Positions 1 to 9,413 of a DNA stretch of 49,836 nt are shown here, piece by piece (the stretch's first letter is position 1; the number at the start of each line of letters is the position of its first letter). The position numbers were made by a program, and so were the translations under genes. Below the pieces are notes generated by a model, which saw only the letters and a program-made list of their open reading frames with translations, ran no database searches and had not been told where the DNA came from. The DNA is from Stenotrophomonas sepilia (GTDB lineage: Bacteria > Pseudomonadota > Gammaproteobacteria > Xanthomonadales > Xanthomonadaceae), in NCBI RefSeq assembly GCF_003244875.1, contig NZ_LXXZ01000101.1, positions 1-49,836 of the forward strand. Direction: 5' to 3'.

Positions 1-77
1 ATGAGAGAGGGACAGGGGTGTGCGTTGGAGCATAGGGGAACGCGTTGCGGTTGGCCGCGGAGAGCCGGTCATGGGGT

Positions 78-261
78 GGGTCAGGCGAGTGGGGATTGCG
101 GGGGACGCCGCAAGTACGTCCGTGTAGGCTTGGCCGCGCTTGCGTGTTTGCGCTGTCCTGCGCAAACGGCAAGACCGGGGTTGGGCGTCCTGCCCAACCC
201 GCCCGAGGCATGCCTCGGGCCCATGCGGCGGACACCCCCGCAATCCCCAACCGCCTGACCC
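78..261. repeat. fold-back element with nested hairpins
   Basis: The left arm (78-111) and right arm (225-261) are imperfect inverted complements of about 34-37 bases. Both contain the core GGGGATTGCGGGGG or its complement, with GGGTCAGG/CCTGACCC at the outer ends. Between them lie two smaller hairpins: GGGTTGGGC...GCCCAACCC near 179-200 and CCCGAGGCATGCCTCGGG near 202-219. It encodes no recognisable protein. It resembles a non-autonomous mobile or structured intergenic repeat, but no target duplication is visible. Confidence 0.55.
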
Positions 262-321
262 CGGACAGATCGCGCGCGTGCCAGCCGCGAAGAGAATACG
301 AGGTAGAGCAGAAGCAGGAGC

Positions 322-340
322 ATCCACGCATGGCGTGGAT
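322..340. repeat. short palindrome ATCCACGCATGGCGTGGAT
   Basis: A 19-base near-perfect palindrome. An identical copy lies at 10180-10198, about 10 kb away and next to a SMAG half-element, so it is a dispersed repeat and not a local operator. Confidence 0.6.
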
Positions 341-517
341 CTGCCCGGAGCTGCCGTTGAGTCCGCCTTCAAGCGAGCCGAGCACCGCAGGTCCGGCGAG
401 GGCGAAGAGGCGCGGGTGTCTGAGCGTAGCGAGTTCCCGCGCCGTCCCTCGACGGGCCGAGGAGCGCAGGGAACCGGTGCGTAGCACCGGCTCGCGGCCG
501 GCGGAGCGTTTCTTTGG

Positions 518-549
518 GTTACTTTTCTTTTCGCGAAAAGAAAAGTAAC
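518..549. terminator. 32-bp perfect palindrome, possible bidirectional terminator
   Basis: Two 16-base arms beginning GTTACTTTTCTTTTCG form a perfect palindrome. It lies about 50 bases beyond the stop of the minus-strand epimerase gene. The arms are A/T-rich, with T-runs on both strands, so a transcript from either side could form a hairpin. Its position suggests a 3' end signal for the epimerase/NlpC operon. It is not a classic GC-rich intrinsic terminator, so the role is inferred. Confidence 0.45.
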
Positions 550-596
550 GCGCGACCCAACGTCAGTGGCACGCAACGTCAGCCGCAAGGCAGAAA

Positions 597-1691
597 TCAA
601 CCCAGCATCTCCAGCCCACGGACTTCAGTAATACCCAGCCCCGGCACGTCGCTGATGCTGATCTCCGATTCGTTGAAATGCACACCACCGCTGACCGGGT
701 CGAACTGGCCCAGCGAGGGGCCGTCCAGATCAACCTTGGTGATCACATCGCTCTTGGCCACGGCCAGGTGCACAGCCGCAGCCACGCTGATGCTCGATTC
801 GATCATGCAGCCGATCATGCACGGCACGCCGTAGATGCCGGCGATGTCGGCGATGCGGATCGCATTGGACAGGCCGCCGGTCTTCATCAGCTTGATGTTG
901 ATGATGTCGGCCGCGCGCTGCTGGATCAGGTCCATCACCTGGCTGGGGCTGAACACGCTTTCGTCGGCCATCACCGGCGTGTTGACGCGGTCGGTGACGT
1001 ACTTCAGGCCACTGATGTCCGCGGCCTTCACCGGCTGCTCCAGCAGCTCCAGTACCACGCCGGCTTCCTCCAGCGTGCGCATCGCATGCACCGCCTGCTT
1101 GGCAGTCCAGCCCTGGTTGGCATCCAGGCGCAGCAGGGCACGGCCTTCCACGGCGGCGTGGATGGCCTTGACCCGTTCGATGTCCAGTCCGATGTCCTTG
1201 CCGACCTTGATCTTCAGCGACTCGAAGCCGCGCTCGATCGCCGACAGCGAATCGGCCACCATCTTGTCGATGTAGTCCACGCTGATGGTGATGTCAGTGG
1301 TGATCACCGGGTCGCCGCCACCGAGCATCTGGTACAGCGGGGCACCGTGCAGCTGCGCCCACAGGTCGTACAGCGCGATCTCCACCGCGGCCTTGGCGCT
1401 GGTGTTGCGCTCCATCGCGGTCTGCACCAGCGTGCACAGGTGGTTGAGGTTGACCACGTCCTGGCCGATCAGGCGCGGTGCGATGAAGTGGCGGATCGCT
1501 TCGATGATCGAGCCGTGGGTATCACCGGTGATCACTGCTGTAGCCGGTGCCTCGCCGTAACCGGTGTGACCGGTGTCGGTGCGGATCAGCACCACCACGT
1601 CCTCCACGGTCTCCACCGTGCGCAGCGCGGTCTTGAACGGTGTCTTCAACGGCACGCGCAGCATGCCCAGTTCGATGGCGGTGATCTTCAT
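597..1691 (-). CDS. L-Ala-D/L-Glu type dipeptide epimerase (enolase superfamily)
   Basis: The 364-residue protein has the mandelate racemase/enolase layout: an N-terminal capping domain (1-120) and a barrel. The catalytic K-x-K is K160-I-K162, metal ligands are D190, E218 and D243, and the second-face lysine is K267. These match the arrangement known for Bacillus YkfB and E. coli YcjG, which epimerise L-Ala-D-Glu from peptidoglycan to L-Ala-L-Glu so that it can be digested as an ordinary dipeptide. The ATG overlaps the stop of the upstream NlpC/P60 gene by four bases (ATGA), so the two are translationally coupled. A cytoplasmic role in muropeptide recycling is likely; the exact dipeptide specificity cannot be read by eye. 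Confidence 0.9.
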   Translation of the reverse strand: MKITAIELGMLRVPLKTPFKTALRTVETVEDVVVLIRTDTGHTGYGEAPATAVITGDTHGSIIEAIRHFIAPRLIGQDVVNLNHLCTLVQTAMERNTSAKAAVEIALYDLWAQLHGAPLYQMLGGGDPVITTDITISVDYIDKMVADSLSAIERGFESLKIKVGKDIGLDIERVKAIHAAVEGRALLRLDANQGWTAKQAVHAMRTLEEAGVVLELLEQPVKAADISGLKYVTDRVNTPVMADESVFSPSQVMDLIQQRAADIINIKLMKTGGLSNAIRIADIAGIYGVPCMIGCMIESSISVAAAVHLAVAKSDVITKVDLDGPSLGQFDPVSGGVHFNESEISISDVPGLGITEVRGLEMLG

Positions 1692-3127
1692 TCAGGAGTC
1701 TTGGCCCGCAGGCGCTGGATGTTGGTGATGCGGTCGATGTAGCGGACGGTGTCGCTGGCCATCATCGGCTCCAGCGGCGTGACCGAAACACCATTGAGAT
1801 GGGCCTGCACACGTCTGCCGTCGGCACCGAACCAGCTGCCGCCCGCCGTATCGTGGATCACCCAGGTGCGGCCGTCGACGTGGCCGATGGCCATCATCAC
1901 ATGACCGGGAATGTAGACCAGGTCGCCCACCTGCAGGCGGGTGACGGCACGGTCGCGCACCGCCTTGCCGTCCTTGCCGGTGAACGGCAGGCGATCCAGC
2001 GCCGGACTGACCGCCTGCGCGCTGGTATTGCGTGGCAGCAGCACGCCGAAGCTGCGGTAGATCTCGGAGACGAAACCGCTGCAGTCGCGGGTGTCGTAGT
2101 CGTGACCCCAGCCGTAGCGCTCGCCCAGGAACTTGAAGGCCTGCTGCAGCAGCAGGCGCGGGGTCAGCGGCAGGTAATCGGCGGCGGTGTCCTGCGAGCG
2201 CGGCAGTAGCGCAGGCACCAGCTTCAATCGACCATCGGCTTCGCGTACCGGCAACTGCACCACCCACGAAGCGTGGGCCTGCTGGCCGTTCACCGGTTCG
2301 GCGGCGGGCCAGTCGGCCAGCACCGGCAGGCGCACGCCCATGTCCAGCTGCAGGCGCGAGACGCGCGGCTCCTCCGGGGTATAGGCGGTCTGCGCGGTGG
2401 CACCGGTGACGATCCGGTACGGTCCCCTCGCGCCGTAGCCGAGCACCGTGGCCTTGTCGCCGCGGGCAATGGCGTCGGCTTCGATCCACGCGCTGTAGCG
2501 CTCGCTGTGCACGAACAGCCAGCGGCCGTCGGCACTGCGATGGACCACGGCGACCTTGTCACCGGGGAACAGTGCCGATTCCTGGAAGCGGTCGATGTCG
2601 GTGTCACCGACGCTGCTGAAGACGCGCACGCGGGTGGGGAAGGTGCGCAGCGCGGCACGCTTCACCACCAGCCCATACTGCGCTGCCACCTGTGTGGGAA
2701 TCGCATCGAGGCCGAGGTTGGCTTCGATCGCGCTGCGCAGCGCGGGTGCGATCGACTGGCCCTTGTCGTTGTAGAGAGCGCGGGTGGGCCAGCTCGACAG
2801 CGCGGTGATGCTGGCACGCACCGCCGCCGCATCAAGCTGGGCGGGCAGTGCGGCGATGTCCTGGATGTGGCTGTCCTGCGCCCGCATGCGCGCGTTCTGT
2901 GCTTCGATCTGCGCGCGATCCAGAATCGGCGCATCGGCGTTGTCCAGGCGCGCGGCCCAGTACTGCGGGGTCAGATAGGCCTCGTGCAGGCCGATCACAT
3001 AGGGCAGCGGCGCACCCGGGTCGGGCGGTGGGGCTGCCTGTGCAAAGGCCGGAGCGGCCAGCAGGCACAGGGCCAGGGTCAAGCGGCGCGGCCAATGCCG
3101 GTGCCGTTCGCGGAAAGCCAGGCTCAT
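1688..3127 (-). CDS. exported SH3/NlpC-P60 family cysteine hydrolase
   Basis: A signal peptide (basic start, hydrophobic stretch, cut near AFAQA) is followed by an SH3-like region around residues 170-225, in which ...VRVFSSVGD... and WLFVHSERYSAWI are typical. A C-terminal NlpC/P60 domain has the catalytic motif GWGHDYDTRDCSGF and a downstream GHVMMAIGH. Such enzymes cut the D-gamma-Glu-diaminopimelate bond in cell-wall peptides, releasing L-Ala-D-Glu, the substrate of the epimerase encoded next. I chose ATG 3127 because GAGGAGG sits 11 bases upstream; a GTG at 3136 is also in frame but too close to that site. The product is about 479 residues, periplasmic, and coupled to the epimerase by a four-base overlap. 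Confidence 0.88.
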   Translation of the reverse strand: MSLAFRERHRHWPRRLTLALCLLAAPAFAQAAPPPDPGAPLPYVIGLHEAYLTPQYWAARLDNADAPILDRAQIEAQNARMRAQDSHIQDIAALPAQLDAAAVRASITALSSWPTRALYNDKGQSIAPALRSAIEANLGLDAIPTQVAAQYGLVVKRAALRTFPTRVRVFSSVGDTDIDRFQESALFPGDKVAVVHRSADGRWLFVHSERYSAWIEADAIARGDKATVLGYGARGPYRIVTGATAQTAYTPEEPRVSRLQLDMGVRLPVLADWPAAEPVNGQQAHASWVVQLPVREADGRLKLVPALLPRSQDTAADYLPLTPRLLLQQAFKFLGERYGWGHDYDTRDCSGFVSEIYRSFGVLLPRNTSAQAVSPALDRLPFTGKDGKAVRDRAVTRLQVGDLVYIPGHVMMAIGHVDGRTWVIHDTAGGSWFGADGRRVQAHLNGVSVTPLEPMMASDTVRYIDRITNIQRLRAKTPE

Positions 3128-3157
3128 GCGGTGCACACCCTCCTCGAATGCCTGTTG

Positions 3158-3171
3158 GAATATTTATTCCT
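3158..3171. promoter_or_regulatory. candidate operator palindrome between divergent genes
   Basis: GGAATATTTATTCC has 6-base arms and a 2-base centre. It lies in the short A/T-rich gap between the divergent NlpC/P60 gene (start 3127) and the transglutaminase-like gene (start about 3260). A second A/T-rich dyad, AATAAATTATT, is at 3190-3200. The placement suits one regulator controlling both sides of the peptide-scavenging locus. The regulator is unknown and no such gene is in this neighbourhood. Confidence 0.4.
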
Positions 3172-3259
3172 TTTGGCTACGAAAGCAAGAATAAATTATT
3201 GACCGACATCCCGGCCCGTGTTACACAGCCGTTACCACCCGCGCTGGGGAAGTGTCGCT

Positions 3260-4729
3260 GTGGATCCTGCCGTTCGCAAACCGCGTCTGCCTGCCGCCGG
3301 CCTGTGTGCCGTGCTGCTGCTGTGGGTGTCGGCCACGCACGCAGCAGACGAGCGCAGCAGCCAGCAGCGCGCGCGAGGAGTGCAGGTGATCGACCTGATC
3401 GACAGCGGCCGTTTCCGCGACGCCGACGCGCTGCTGGCCACTGCACCCGCCGCCACTGACGAAGCGTTCCAGCGCGAGCGCATGCGCCGCATCCGCCTGG
3501 ATTTCGCCCTCGACGAAAGCGCCGCCAAGGACGCCGTACGGCGCGGCATTCCCGATCTGACCGACGAGGAATTTGCGCGCTGGGACCAACTCGGCCTGAT
3601 CGAGCATCTCGATATCGATGGCGAGCGTTGGTACTTCAAGCGCGCACCCTCGAACCTGTTCCTGCTCAGCGACGAAGCACGCGCGCGTCGCCGCGCGGAT
3701 GCACCGATGCCCGCTCCGGGCCCGAGCGAAGTGCTCAACGCACACCACGCGCGCGTGGTGGCCGCGTCCGAGCAGCGTGGCCAGGCGTCGGTGCTGCCGC
3801 AGCGCATCGAATTCACCCAGTCGCTGACGGTGAAGGCCGATGCGGTGCCGGCCGGCGAGACCGTGCGTGCCTGGATTCCATACCCGCGCGAGATCCCCGG
3901 CCAGCAGGAGCAGGTGCAGTGGCTGGGCAGCACCCCGGGCAAGGCGCGCGTGGCTCCGGCCCATACCCAGCAACGCACCGCCTACCTCGAAGCCAAAGCG
4001 GTTGCCGGGCAGCCGACCCGTTTCGAGATCCGTTACGCGGTCACGATCTTCGCCCGGCATACCGCGATCGATCCGGCCAAGGTGCAGGCGACACCGAACG
4101 ATCCCGCATTGAAGCCCTACCTGGCCGAACAGCTGCCGCATGTGCGTTTCACCCCGGCATTGAAGCTGTTCTCCGACCAGGTGCTGCAGGGCGAGACGCG
4201 CCCGTATGAAGTGTTGCGCAAGCTGTTTGCCGCGGTCGACCGCATTCCATGGGCCGGTGCGCGCGAATATTCCACGCTCAGCAACATCAGCGACTACGCA
4301 CTGCGTGCCGGCCATGCCGACTGCGGGCAGCAGACCCTGTTGCTGATCGCGCTGCTGCGCCTGAACGGCATTCCCGCGCGCTGGCAGTCGGGCATGGTGT
4401 TCTCCGGCGACGGCAGCGGCTACAACAACCTGCATGACTGGGGGCAGGTCTACCTGGCGCCGTATGGCTGGCTACCGATGGACGTGACCACCGGCGCACT
4501 GGCCAGTGATGTGCCGGCCCTCCGTGACTTCTACCTGGGTGGCCTCGACGGCTACCGCATCGCATTCAACGACGATTTCGGCCAGCCCTTCGTGCCGGCC
4601 AAGCAGCACTTCCGCTCGGAAACGGTCGACTCGCAGCGCGGCGAGGCCGAGTGGGCAGGCGGCAACCTGTACTTCGACCAATGGAGCTACGACTTCCAGT
4701 GGCGGGTACTGCCAGCCAGGCAACGCTAG
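3260..4729 (+). CDS. exported transglutaminase-like protein
   Basis: The protein of about 489 residues has a signal sequence (hydrophobic AGLCAVLLLWVSATHA). Its C-terminal half is a transglutaminase-like (papain-fold) domain with Cys in GHADCGQQTLL, His in NNLHDWGQVYL and Asp in LPMDVTTG, giving a complete Cys-His-Asp triad. GTG 3260 is preferred because GGGGA lies 9 bases upstream and the signal peptide then begins normally; an upstream GTG (3218) gives an unlikely extension. Family members are proteases, amidases or peptide-linking enzymes. Divergent from the NlpC/P60 gene and 51 bases before a TonB receptor, it probably processes peptides or cell-wall fragments in the periplasm (inference). 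Confidence 0.82.
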   Translation: MDPAVRKPRLPAAGLCAVLLLWVSATHAADERSSQQRARGVQVIDLIDSGRFRDADALLATAPAATDEAFQRERMRRIRLDFALDESAAKDAVRRGIPDLTDEEFARWDQLGLIEHLDIDGERWYFKRAPSNLFLLSDEARARRRADAPMPAPGPSEVLNAHHARVVAASEQRGQASVLPQRIEFTQSLTVKADAVPAGETVRAWIPYPREIPGQQEQVQWLGSTPGKARVAPAHTQQRTAYLEAKAVAGQPTRFEIRYAVTIFARHTAIDPAKVQATPNDPALKPYLAEQLPHVRFTPALKLFSDQVLQGETRPYEVLRKLFAAVDRIPWAGAREYSTLSNISDYALRAGHADCGQQTLLLIALLRLNGIPARWQSGMVFSGDGSGYNNLHDWGQVYLAPYGWLPMDVTTGALASDVPALRDFYLGGLDGYRIAFNDDFGQPFVPAKQHFRSETVDSQRGEAEWAGGNLYFDQWSYDFQWRVLPARQR

Positions 4730-4780
4730 CGCGACACACCGCATTCCACACCATTCAATTCTTGCAGGAGAGAGCAGGGG

Positions 4781-7700
4781 ATGAAGGCTTACAGCATCAA
4801 GCGGGCGGCGTTGTGCGTCGCCCTTGGGGCGTGTCTGGGCGTAGTGCTGCCCGGCATCGCGATGGCACAGAACGTGAGCGGCGCAGTTGCCGGCCGTGCA
4901 ACCGCGGGTGACCAGGTGACCGTGGTCAGCAACAGTACGGGTCTGACCCGTACCGTCACCGTCGGCGCCGACGGCAGCTACCGCCTCGGCCAGCTGCCGG
5001 TAGGTGACTACCAGCTGCAGCTCAGCCGCGATGGCCAGAAGCTGGGCGATCAGATTGCTGTCAGTGTGGCAGTAGGTGGTACCACCACGGTCAACCTGGC
5101 CAGTGGCGGCGGCGTCACCAATCTCGATGCGCTGCAGGTGGTCGGCACCCGAGTGGTCAACCGCGTGGACGTCTACTCCACCGAGACATCCTTCAACATC
5201 AACCGCCAGGAGATCTCGCGGCTGCCGGTGGCGCAGGACCTGTCTGCGGTCGCGCTGATGGCGCCGGGCGTGGTCGGCGGCAACTCGTCATTCGGCGGCC
5301 TGTCATTCGCTGGTTCATCGGTGGCCGAGAATGCGGTCTTCATCAATGGCCTGAATGTCACCGACATGTATACCCGTCGCGGCTTCAGCACCGCGCCGTT
5401 CGCCTTCTTCAAGGAGTTCCAGGTCAAGACCGGTGGCTACTCGGTCGAGTTCGGCCGCTCCACCGGTGGCGTGATCAATGCGGTGACCCGTTCGGGCAGC
5501 AACGAATTCGAGGGCGGTGTTGAAGTCACCGCCGAGCCCAGTGCGTGGCGCGCCAGTGGCGGCGATCATTTCCACCGCGACGGCACCCCGCATTCCTACG
5601 GCAGCCGCGACAACAACTCCTTCCTGAAGACCAACGTGTGGGGCTCCGGCCCGATCGTCAAGGACAAGCTGTTCCTGTTCGCGATGTACGAAGACCGCAG
5701 CGACAAGGGACACAACACCTCGTCCGATGGCAGTACCTGGTTCAAGAACGATTCCGGCAACGGCTTCTGGGGCACCAAGCTGGACTGGAACATCAACGAC
5801 AACCACAGCCTGGCGCTGCTGGCGTTCTCGGATGAGGGCGATGTCACCAATGCGTCGTACGGTTACAACTGGAACGCCGACCAGCTCGGCGCCTGGGGCG
5901 GCGATTCGGTCACCGAGACCGGCGGCCGCAACTGGTCGGCCACCTACACCGGCCACTTCGGACAGAACTTCACCGCGCGCGCCATGGTCGGCCAGAACAA
6001 CCAGCGTGCCTTCACCAATTCATCGCTGGATCAGGCCTGCAGCCCCGTGTTCACCGACAGTACCTACGGCCCGCGCCTGAGCAAGCTGCAGGGCCTGCGC
6101 GCAGGCTGCCACCCCACGGGCACGGCAGTGGCCGAGCGTGACGATACCCGTGACGTGGCGCGACTGGACTTCGAATGGCAGCTGGGTGACCACCTGCTGC
6201 GCTTCGGTGTCGACCGTGAGCTGATGACCACAAAGCAGTCCACCCGCTACCCCGGCCCGACCGAACTGAGCTACACCGCCTACGTGGCGCGCCCCGGCGA
6301 TGAAGTCTGGGACGGTGCCAATGCCTACGTACCGGCTGGCGTTACCGAAATGCTCCGTGCGCGCAACCGCAAGTCGGGCGGCACGTTCGAGACCGAAGCC
6401 AATGCGCTGTACGTGGAAGACATCTGGAACATCACCCCGAACCTGATGCTGAACCTGGGCGTGCGCTGGGACCGTTTCGAGAACCGTACCGCCGCCGGCA
6501 AGGCGTTCATCAAGATGGATGACCTGATCGCACCTCGCGTCGGCTTCTCGTGGGACATGCGCGGTGATGGCAGCACCAAGCTGTTCGGCAACGCCGGCCG
6601 CTACTACCTGCCTGTCACCAACAACATCAACGTGAATTTCGCAGGTGGCCTGACCGACGAGTACAGCTACTACGTGCTCAATGGCTGGGAGCGGAAAACC
6701 TCGCCGACCGGCTCACCGTACATGGCACCGGTCGTCGGCCAGCAGATCGGGCCGACCGACACCCGCATGAACACCGGCGGTGCCGACCTGCGCCAGAGTG
6801 TGGATCGCGACCTCAAGGCGGTCTACCAGGACGAGTACATCCTGGGCTTCCAGAACATGATCAACCAGGCATGGTCGTGGGGCGTCAACGCCACCTATCG
6901 ACGCATGACCCGTGCGCTGGACGACATCCGCATCAATTACACCCCATGCGGCCCGACCCCCAGCACGCTGTGGCCGATCGCCAACCCGGGCGAGAGCCTG
7001 ACGATCTGGGGCGACAAGAGCATCGGCTGCGCCAACGAAGGCTGGATCACCATTGACACCGCCAACAGCGGCTATCGGAAGGGCGGCAGCGGCGAGGTGA
7101 TCGGTTACTCCAAGCCCAAGCGCACCTACAAGGCACTGGAGTTCCAGATCGACCGTGCCTGGGACGAGAAGTGGATGTTCAACGCGTCCTACCTGTGGTC
7201 GAAGAGCGAGGGCAATTTCGAAGGCCCTGTGAATTCCGATACCAACTACGGCGACACGGGCATGGTTCAGTTCTGGGACCATCCGGCCACCAACGAGCGC
7301 TATGGCGTGCTGTTCAACGACTTCCGCCACCAGTTCAAGCTGCGTGCCGCTTACGCGCTGAACGAGCAATGGTCGTTCGGAACCACACTGCAGGTGCAGT
7401 CCGGTGGCCCGATCACTGCCTACGGCGTGATGTGGCCGAACGATTCCATCGCCGGTGGCAGTACCTCCAGCGAAGGTAGCGGCGGTGGCACCGGCTGGCT
7501 GTGCGTGGCCAACTGTTCCGGCCCGTACAACCAGCGGCAGTTCGAGTACAGCCCACGCGGTGCGTTCGGTCGCCTGCCGTGGACCTGGACCATAGGCGCC
7601 AATGTGACCTGGCGTTTGCCGGTGGAGGGCATCGACCTCAGTGCACGGCTGTCGGTGTACAACCTGTTCAACAACCAGAAGACCATCAACGTGCACCAGC

Positions 7701-7804
7701 GCTATGAAGCGCAGCCCGGCCAGTACCGCGAGGCGACGTTCGCCACCGGGACGCGCTGGCAGGCCCCGCGCTACACCCAGCTGGTGGTGACCTGGAACTT
7801 CTGA
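4781..7804 (+). CDS. Oar-like TonB-dependent outer membrane receptor
   Basis: A 1007-residue outer membrane protein. A signal peptide ends near AMAQN, followed by a carboxypeptidase-regulatory-like beta domain (about 32-105, with GADGSYRLGQLPVGDYQLQL), a plug domain (about 110-260, with FGGLSFAGSSVAENAVFING and YSVEFGRSTGGVINAVTRSG) and a long beta-barrel ending in a C-terminal Phe (VVTWNF), the usual outer-membrane assembly signal. GGAGAG lies upstream of the ATG. It probably imports a peptide-like nutrient with TonB energy. The flanking genes make peptidoglycan fragments or oligopeptides good candidates, but Oar-type ligands cannot be predicted from sequence. Confidence 0.9.
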   Translation: MKAYSIKRAALCVALGACLGVVLPGIAMAQNVSGAVAGRATAGDQVTVVSNSTGLTRTVTVGADGSYRLGQLPVGDYQLQLSRDGQKLGDQIAVSVAVGGTTTVNLASGGGVTNLDALQVVGTRVVNRVDVYSTETSFNINRQEISRLPVAQDLSAVALMAPGVVGGNSSFGGLSFAGSSVAENAVFINGLNVTDMYTRRGFSTAPFAFFKEFQVKTGGYSVEFGRSTGGVINAVTRSGSNEFEGGVEVTAEPSAWRASGGDHFHRDGTPHSYGSRDNNSFLKTNVWGSGPIVKDKLFLFAMYEDRSDKGHNTSSDGSTWFKNDSGNGFWGTKLDWNINDNHSLALLAFSDEGDVTNASYGYNWNADQLGAWGGDSVTETGGRNWSATYTGHFGQNFTARAMVGQNNQRAFTNSSLDQACSPVFTDSTYGPRLSKLQGLRAGCHPTGTAVAERDDTRDVARLDFEWQLGDHLLRFGVDRELMTTKQSTRYPGPTELSYTAYVARPGDEVWDGANAYVPAGVTEMLRARNRKSGGTFETEANALYVEDIWNITPNLMLNLGVRWDRFENRTAAGKAFIKMDDLIAPRVGFSWDMRGDGSTKLFGNAGRYYLPVTNNINVNFAGGLTDEYSYYVLNGWERKTSPTGSPYMAPVVGQQIGPTDTRMNTGGADLRQSVDRDLKAVYQDEYILGFQNMINQAWSWGVNATYRRMTRALDDIRINYTPCGPTPSTLWPIANPGESLTIWGDKSIGCANEGWITIDTANSGYRKGGSGEVIGYSKPKRTYKALEFQIDRAWDEKWMFNASYLWSKSEGNFEGPVNSDTNYGDTGMVQFWDHPATNERYGVLFNDFRHQFKLRAAYALNEQWSFGTTLQVQSGGPITAYGVMWPNDSIAGGSTSSEGSGGGTGWLCVANCSGPYNQRQFEYSPRGAFGRLPWTWTIGANVTWRLPVEGIDLSARLSVYNLFNNQKTINVHQRYEAQPGQYREATFATGTRWQAPRYTQLVVTWNF

Positions 7805-7859
7805 GGCCACGATCCGCGCCGTCCACCGTGACGGCGCGGGCAATGGAGGGGCTGCGCGC

Positions 7860-9413
7860 ATGTACCACCTGCTGATCGTCGCGGCGGCACTGGCCGCACC
7901 GTCCGCTTCGGCGACCGACATCGCCTCCCTCGAGGCCGACGTCGCCGCCGTGGTCCAGCACGAGCACCTGCCCGGGCTGGCCATCGCGGTGGTCGACAAC
8001 GGGCAGGTGGTCTATCGCCACGCCGAAGGCGCGCGTGGCGACGGCGGCCGCATCGACCAGGACACGCTGTTCAAGATCGCCTCCAACAGCAAGGCGATGA
8101 CCGCCGCGCTGCTGGCGCGGCTGGTGCAGCAGGGCAAGCTGCGCTGGGAGGATCCGGTGCGGCGGCATCTACCGGGCTTCCGTATGCACGATGCGTGGGT
8201 GGGCGAGCAGATGCAGGTGCGCGACCTGCTGATCCACAACAGCGGCCTGGGCCTGGGCGCCGGTGACCTGATGCTGTGGCCGGAGCCGAACGCGTTCACC
8301 CGTGCCGACATCATCGCGGGGCTGGCGCACCTGAAGCCGGTCAGCAGTTTCCGCAGCCGCTATGCGTACGACAACCTGATGTACGTGGTGGCCGGCGAAC
8401 TGGCCGCTGCGGCGGGTGGCAAGCCGTATGACCAGCTGATGCGCGAGCAGGTGTTCGAGCCGCTGGGCATGACCCGCTGCCAGGTGGGGGCGTGGTCGGT
8501 GAAGCGGGTGGGCAACGTGGCGCAGCCACACGCTTGGCATGGCGACCACAATGCGGTGGTGAACGCCGATGGTGCGATCAGCCCGGATCTACCGTCGATG
8601 GCCGCCGGCGGCATCCGCTGTTCGCTGCGCGACATGACGCGCTGGATGCAGGTGCTGCTCGATCCTGCCCTGGCACCTGGCTGGTTGGATGCTGAGCAGC
8701 GCCGTACGCTGTGGACCCTGCACATGCCGATGCCGCTGGGTGAACGCCAGCGGCGTTGGGACAACGCGCATTTCTACGGTTATGGGTATGGCTGGCGGGT
8801 GTCGGACATGGACGGGCAGTGGAAGGTGGCGCACACCGGTACCCTGTCGGGCATGTACTCGTCGCTGGCGCTGCTGCCTGACCGCAAGGTGGGCGTGGTG
8901 ATGCTGATCAACGGTGAAGGCGAGGATGCGCGCACCGCATTGATGCAGGCCGCGCTGAAGCGCTTCACCGCCCCCGATGAGGCGCGTCCGGCACTGGCGT
9001 ACCTGGCCGAACTGAAGGCAGACCAGGCTACGCGCGCGGCAGGCGGCCATCAGCGGCCGGCGACGTCGGAGGCACGGCCGGCATCGGACGCCGATCTGCC
9101 GCGCTGGCACGGCCGCTACACCGATCCGTGGCTGGGGCCGGCCTCGCTGTGCCCGGGCAAGGACGGCCTGCGCTTCAGCGTGGACAAGTCGCCCCGGCTG
9201 CAGGGGGCTGTGCTGCAGCTGCAGGGGCGCTGGCTGCTGCGCTGGGATACGCTGGGCGAAGACGCGCAGGCGTGGCTGCAGCCGGGTGAGGGCCTGGCAC
9301 CGACACTGGACCTGCGCGCCATCGATCCGGACATCGACTTCAGCTATGACTTCCAGGACCTGCATTTCACTCGTACTGGCGATTGCCCTGGCAGCGACCA
9401 CCAGCGCCGCTGA
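7860..9413 (+). CDS. exported serine hydrolase, beta-lactamase/PBP4-like family
   Basis: The 517-residue protein starts with a short signal peptide (ending near SASA) and carries the class C beta-lactamase/DD-peptidase signature: S75-N-S-K78, Y170-D-N172 and HTG at about 324-326. A C-terminal lipocalin-like extension (about 420-510, GRYTDPWLGPASL...) follows, as in many esterase or D-aminopeptidase members. GGAGG lies 11 bases upstream. The family includes D-amino-acid peptidases, esterases and beta-lactamase-like enzymes. Its position between the TonB receptor and a D-Ala-D-Ala dipeptidase favours a peptidase acting on D-amino-acid-containing peptides. The end overlaps the start of the next gene by 68 bases. 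Confidence 0.87.
   Translation: MYHLLIVAAALAAPSASATDIASLEADVAAVVQHEHLPGLAIAVVDNGQVVYRHAEGARGDGGRIDQDTLFKIASNSKAMTAALLARLVQQGKLRWEDPVRRHLPGFRMHDAWVGEQMQVRDLLIHNSGLGLGAGDLMLWPEPNAFTRADIIAGLAHLKPVSSFRSRYAYDNLMYVVAGELAAAAGGKPYDQLMREQVFEPLGMTRCQVGAWSVKRVGNVAQPHAWHGDHNAVVNADGAISPDLPSMAAGGIRCSLRDMTRWMQVLLDPALAPGWLDAEQRRTLWTLHMPMPLGERQRRWDNAHFYGYGYGWRVSDMDGQWKVAHTGTLSGMYSSLALLPDRKVGVVMLINGEGEDARTALMQAALKRFTAPDEARPALAYLAELKADQATRAAGGHQRPATSEARPASDADLPRWHGRYTDPWLGPASLCPGKDGLRFSVDKSPRLQGAVLQLQGRWLLRWDTLGEDAQAWLQPGEGLAPTLDLRAIDPDIDFSYDFQDLHFTRTGDCPGSDHQRR

Larger units (their letters stand above)
1..596. other. gene-free repeat-rich region
   Basis: I see no convincing protein gene here; the open frames lack ribosome binding sites and have repeat-derived sequence. 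The stretch holds a fold-back element (78-261), a short palindrome (322-340) shared with 10180-10198, and a 32-bp perfect palindrome (518-549) just beyond the stop of the dipeptide epimerase gene, which runs toward it on the minus strand. The stretch between 380 and 515 is made of small GC-rich inverted motifs and looks like dispersed intergenic repeat rather than unique sequence; that last point is inference. Confidence 0.6.
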
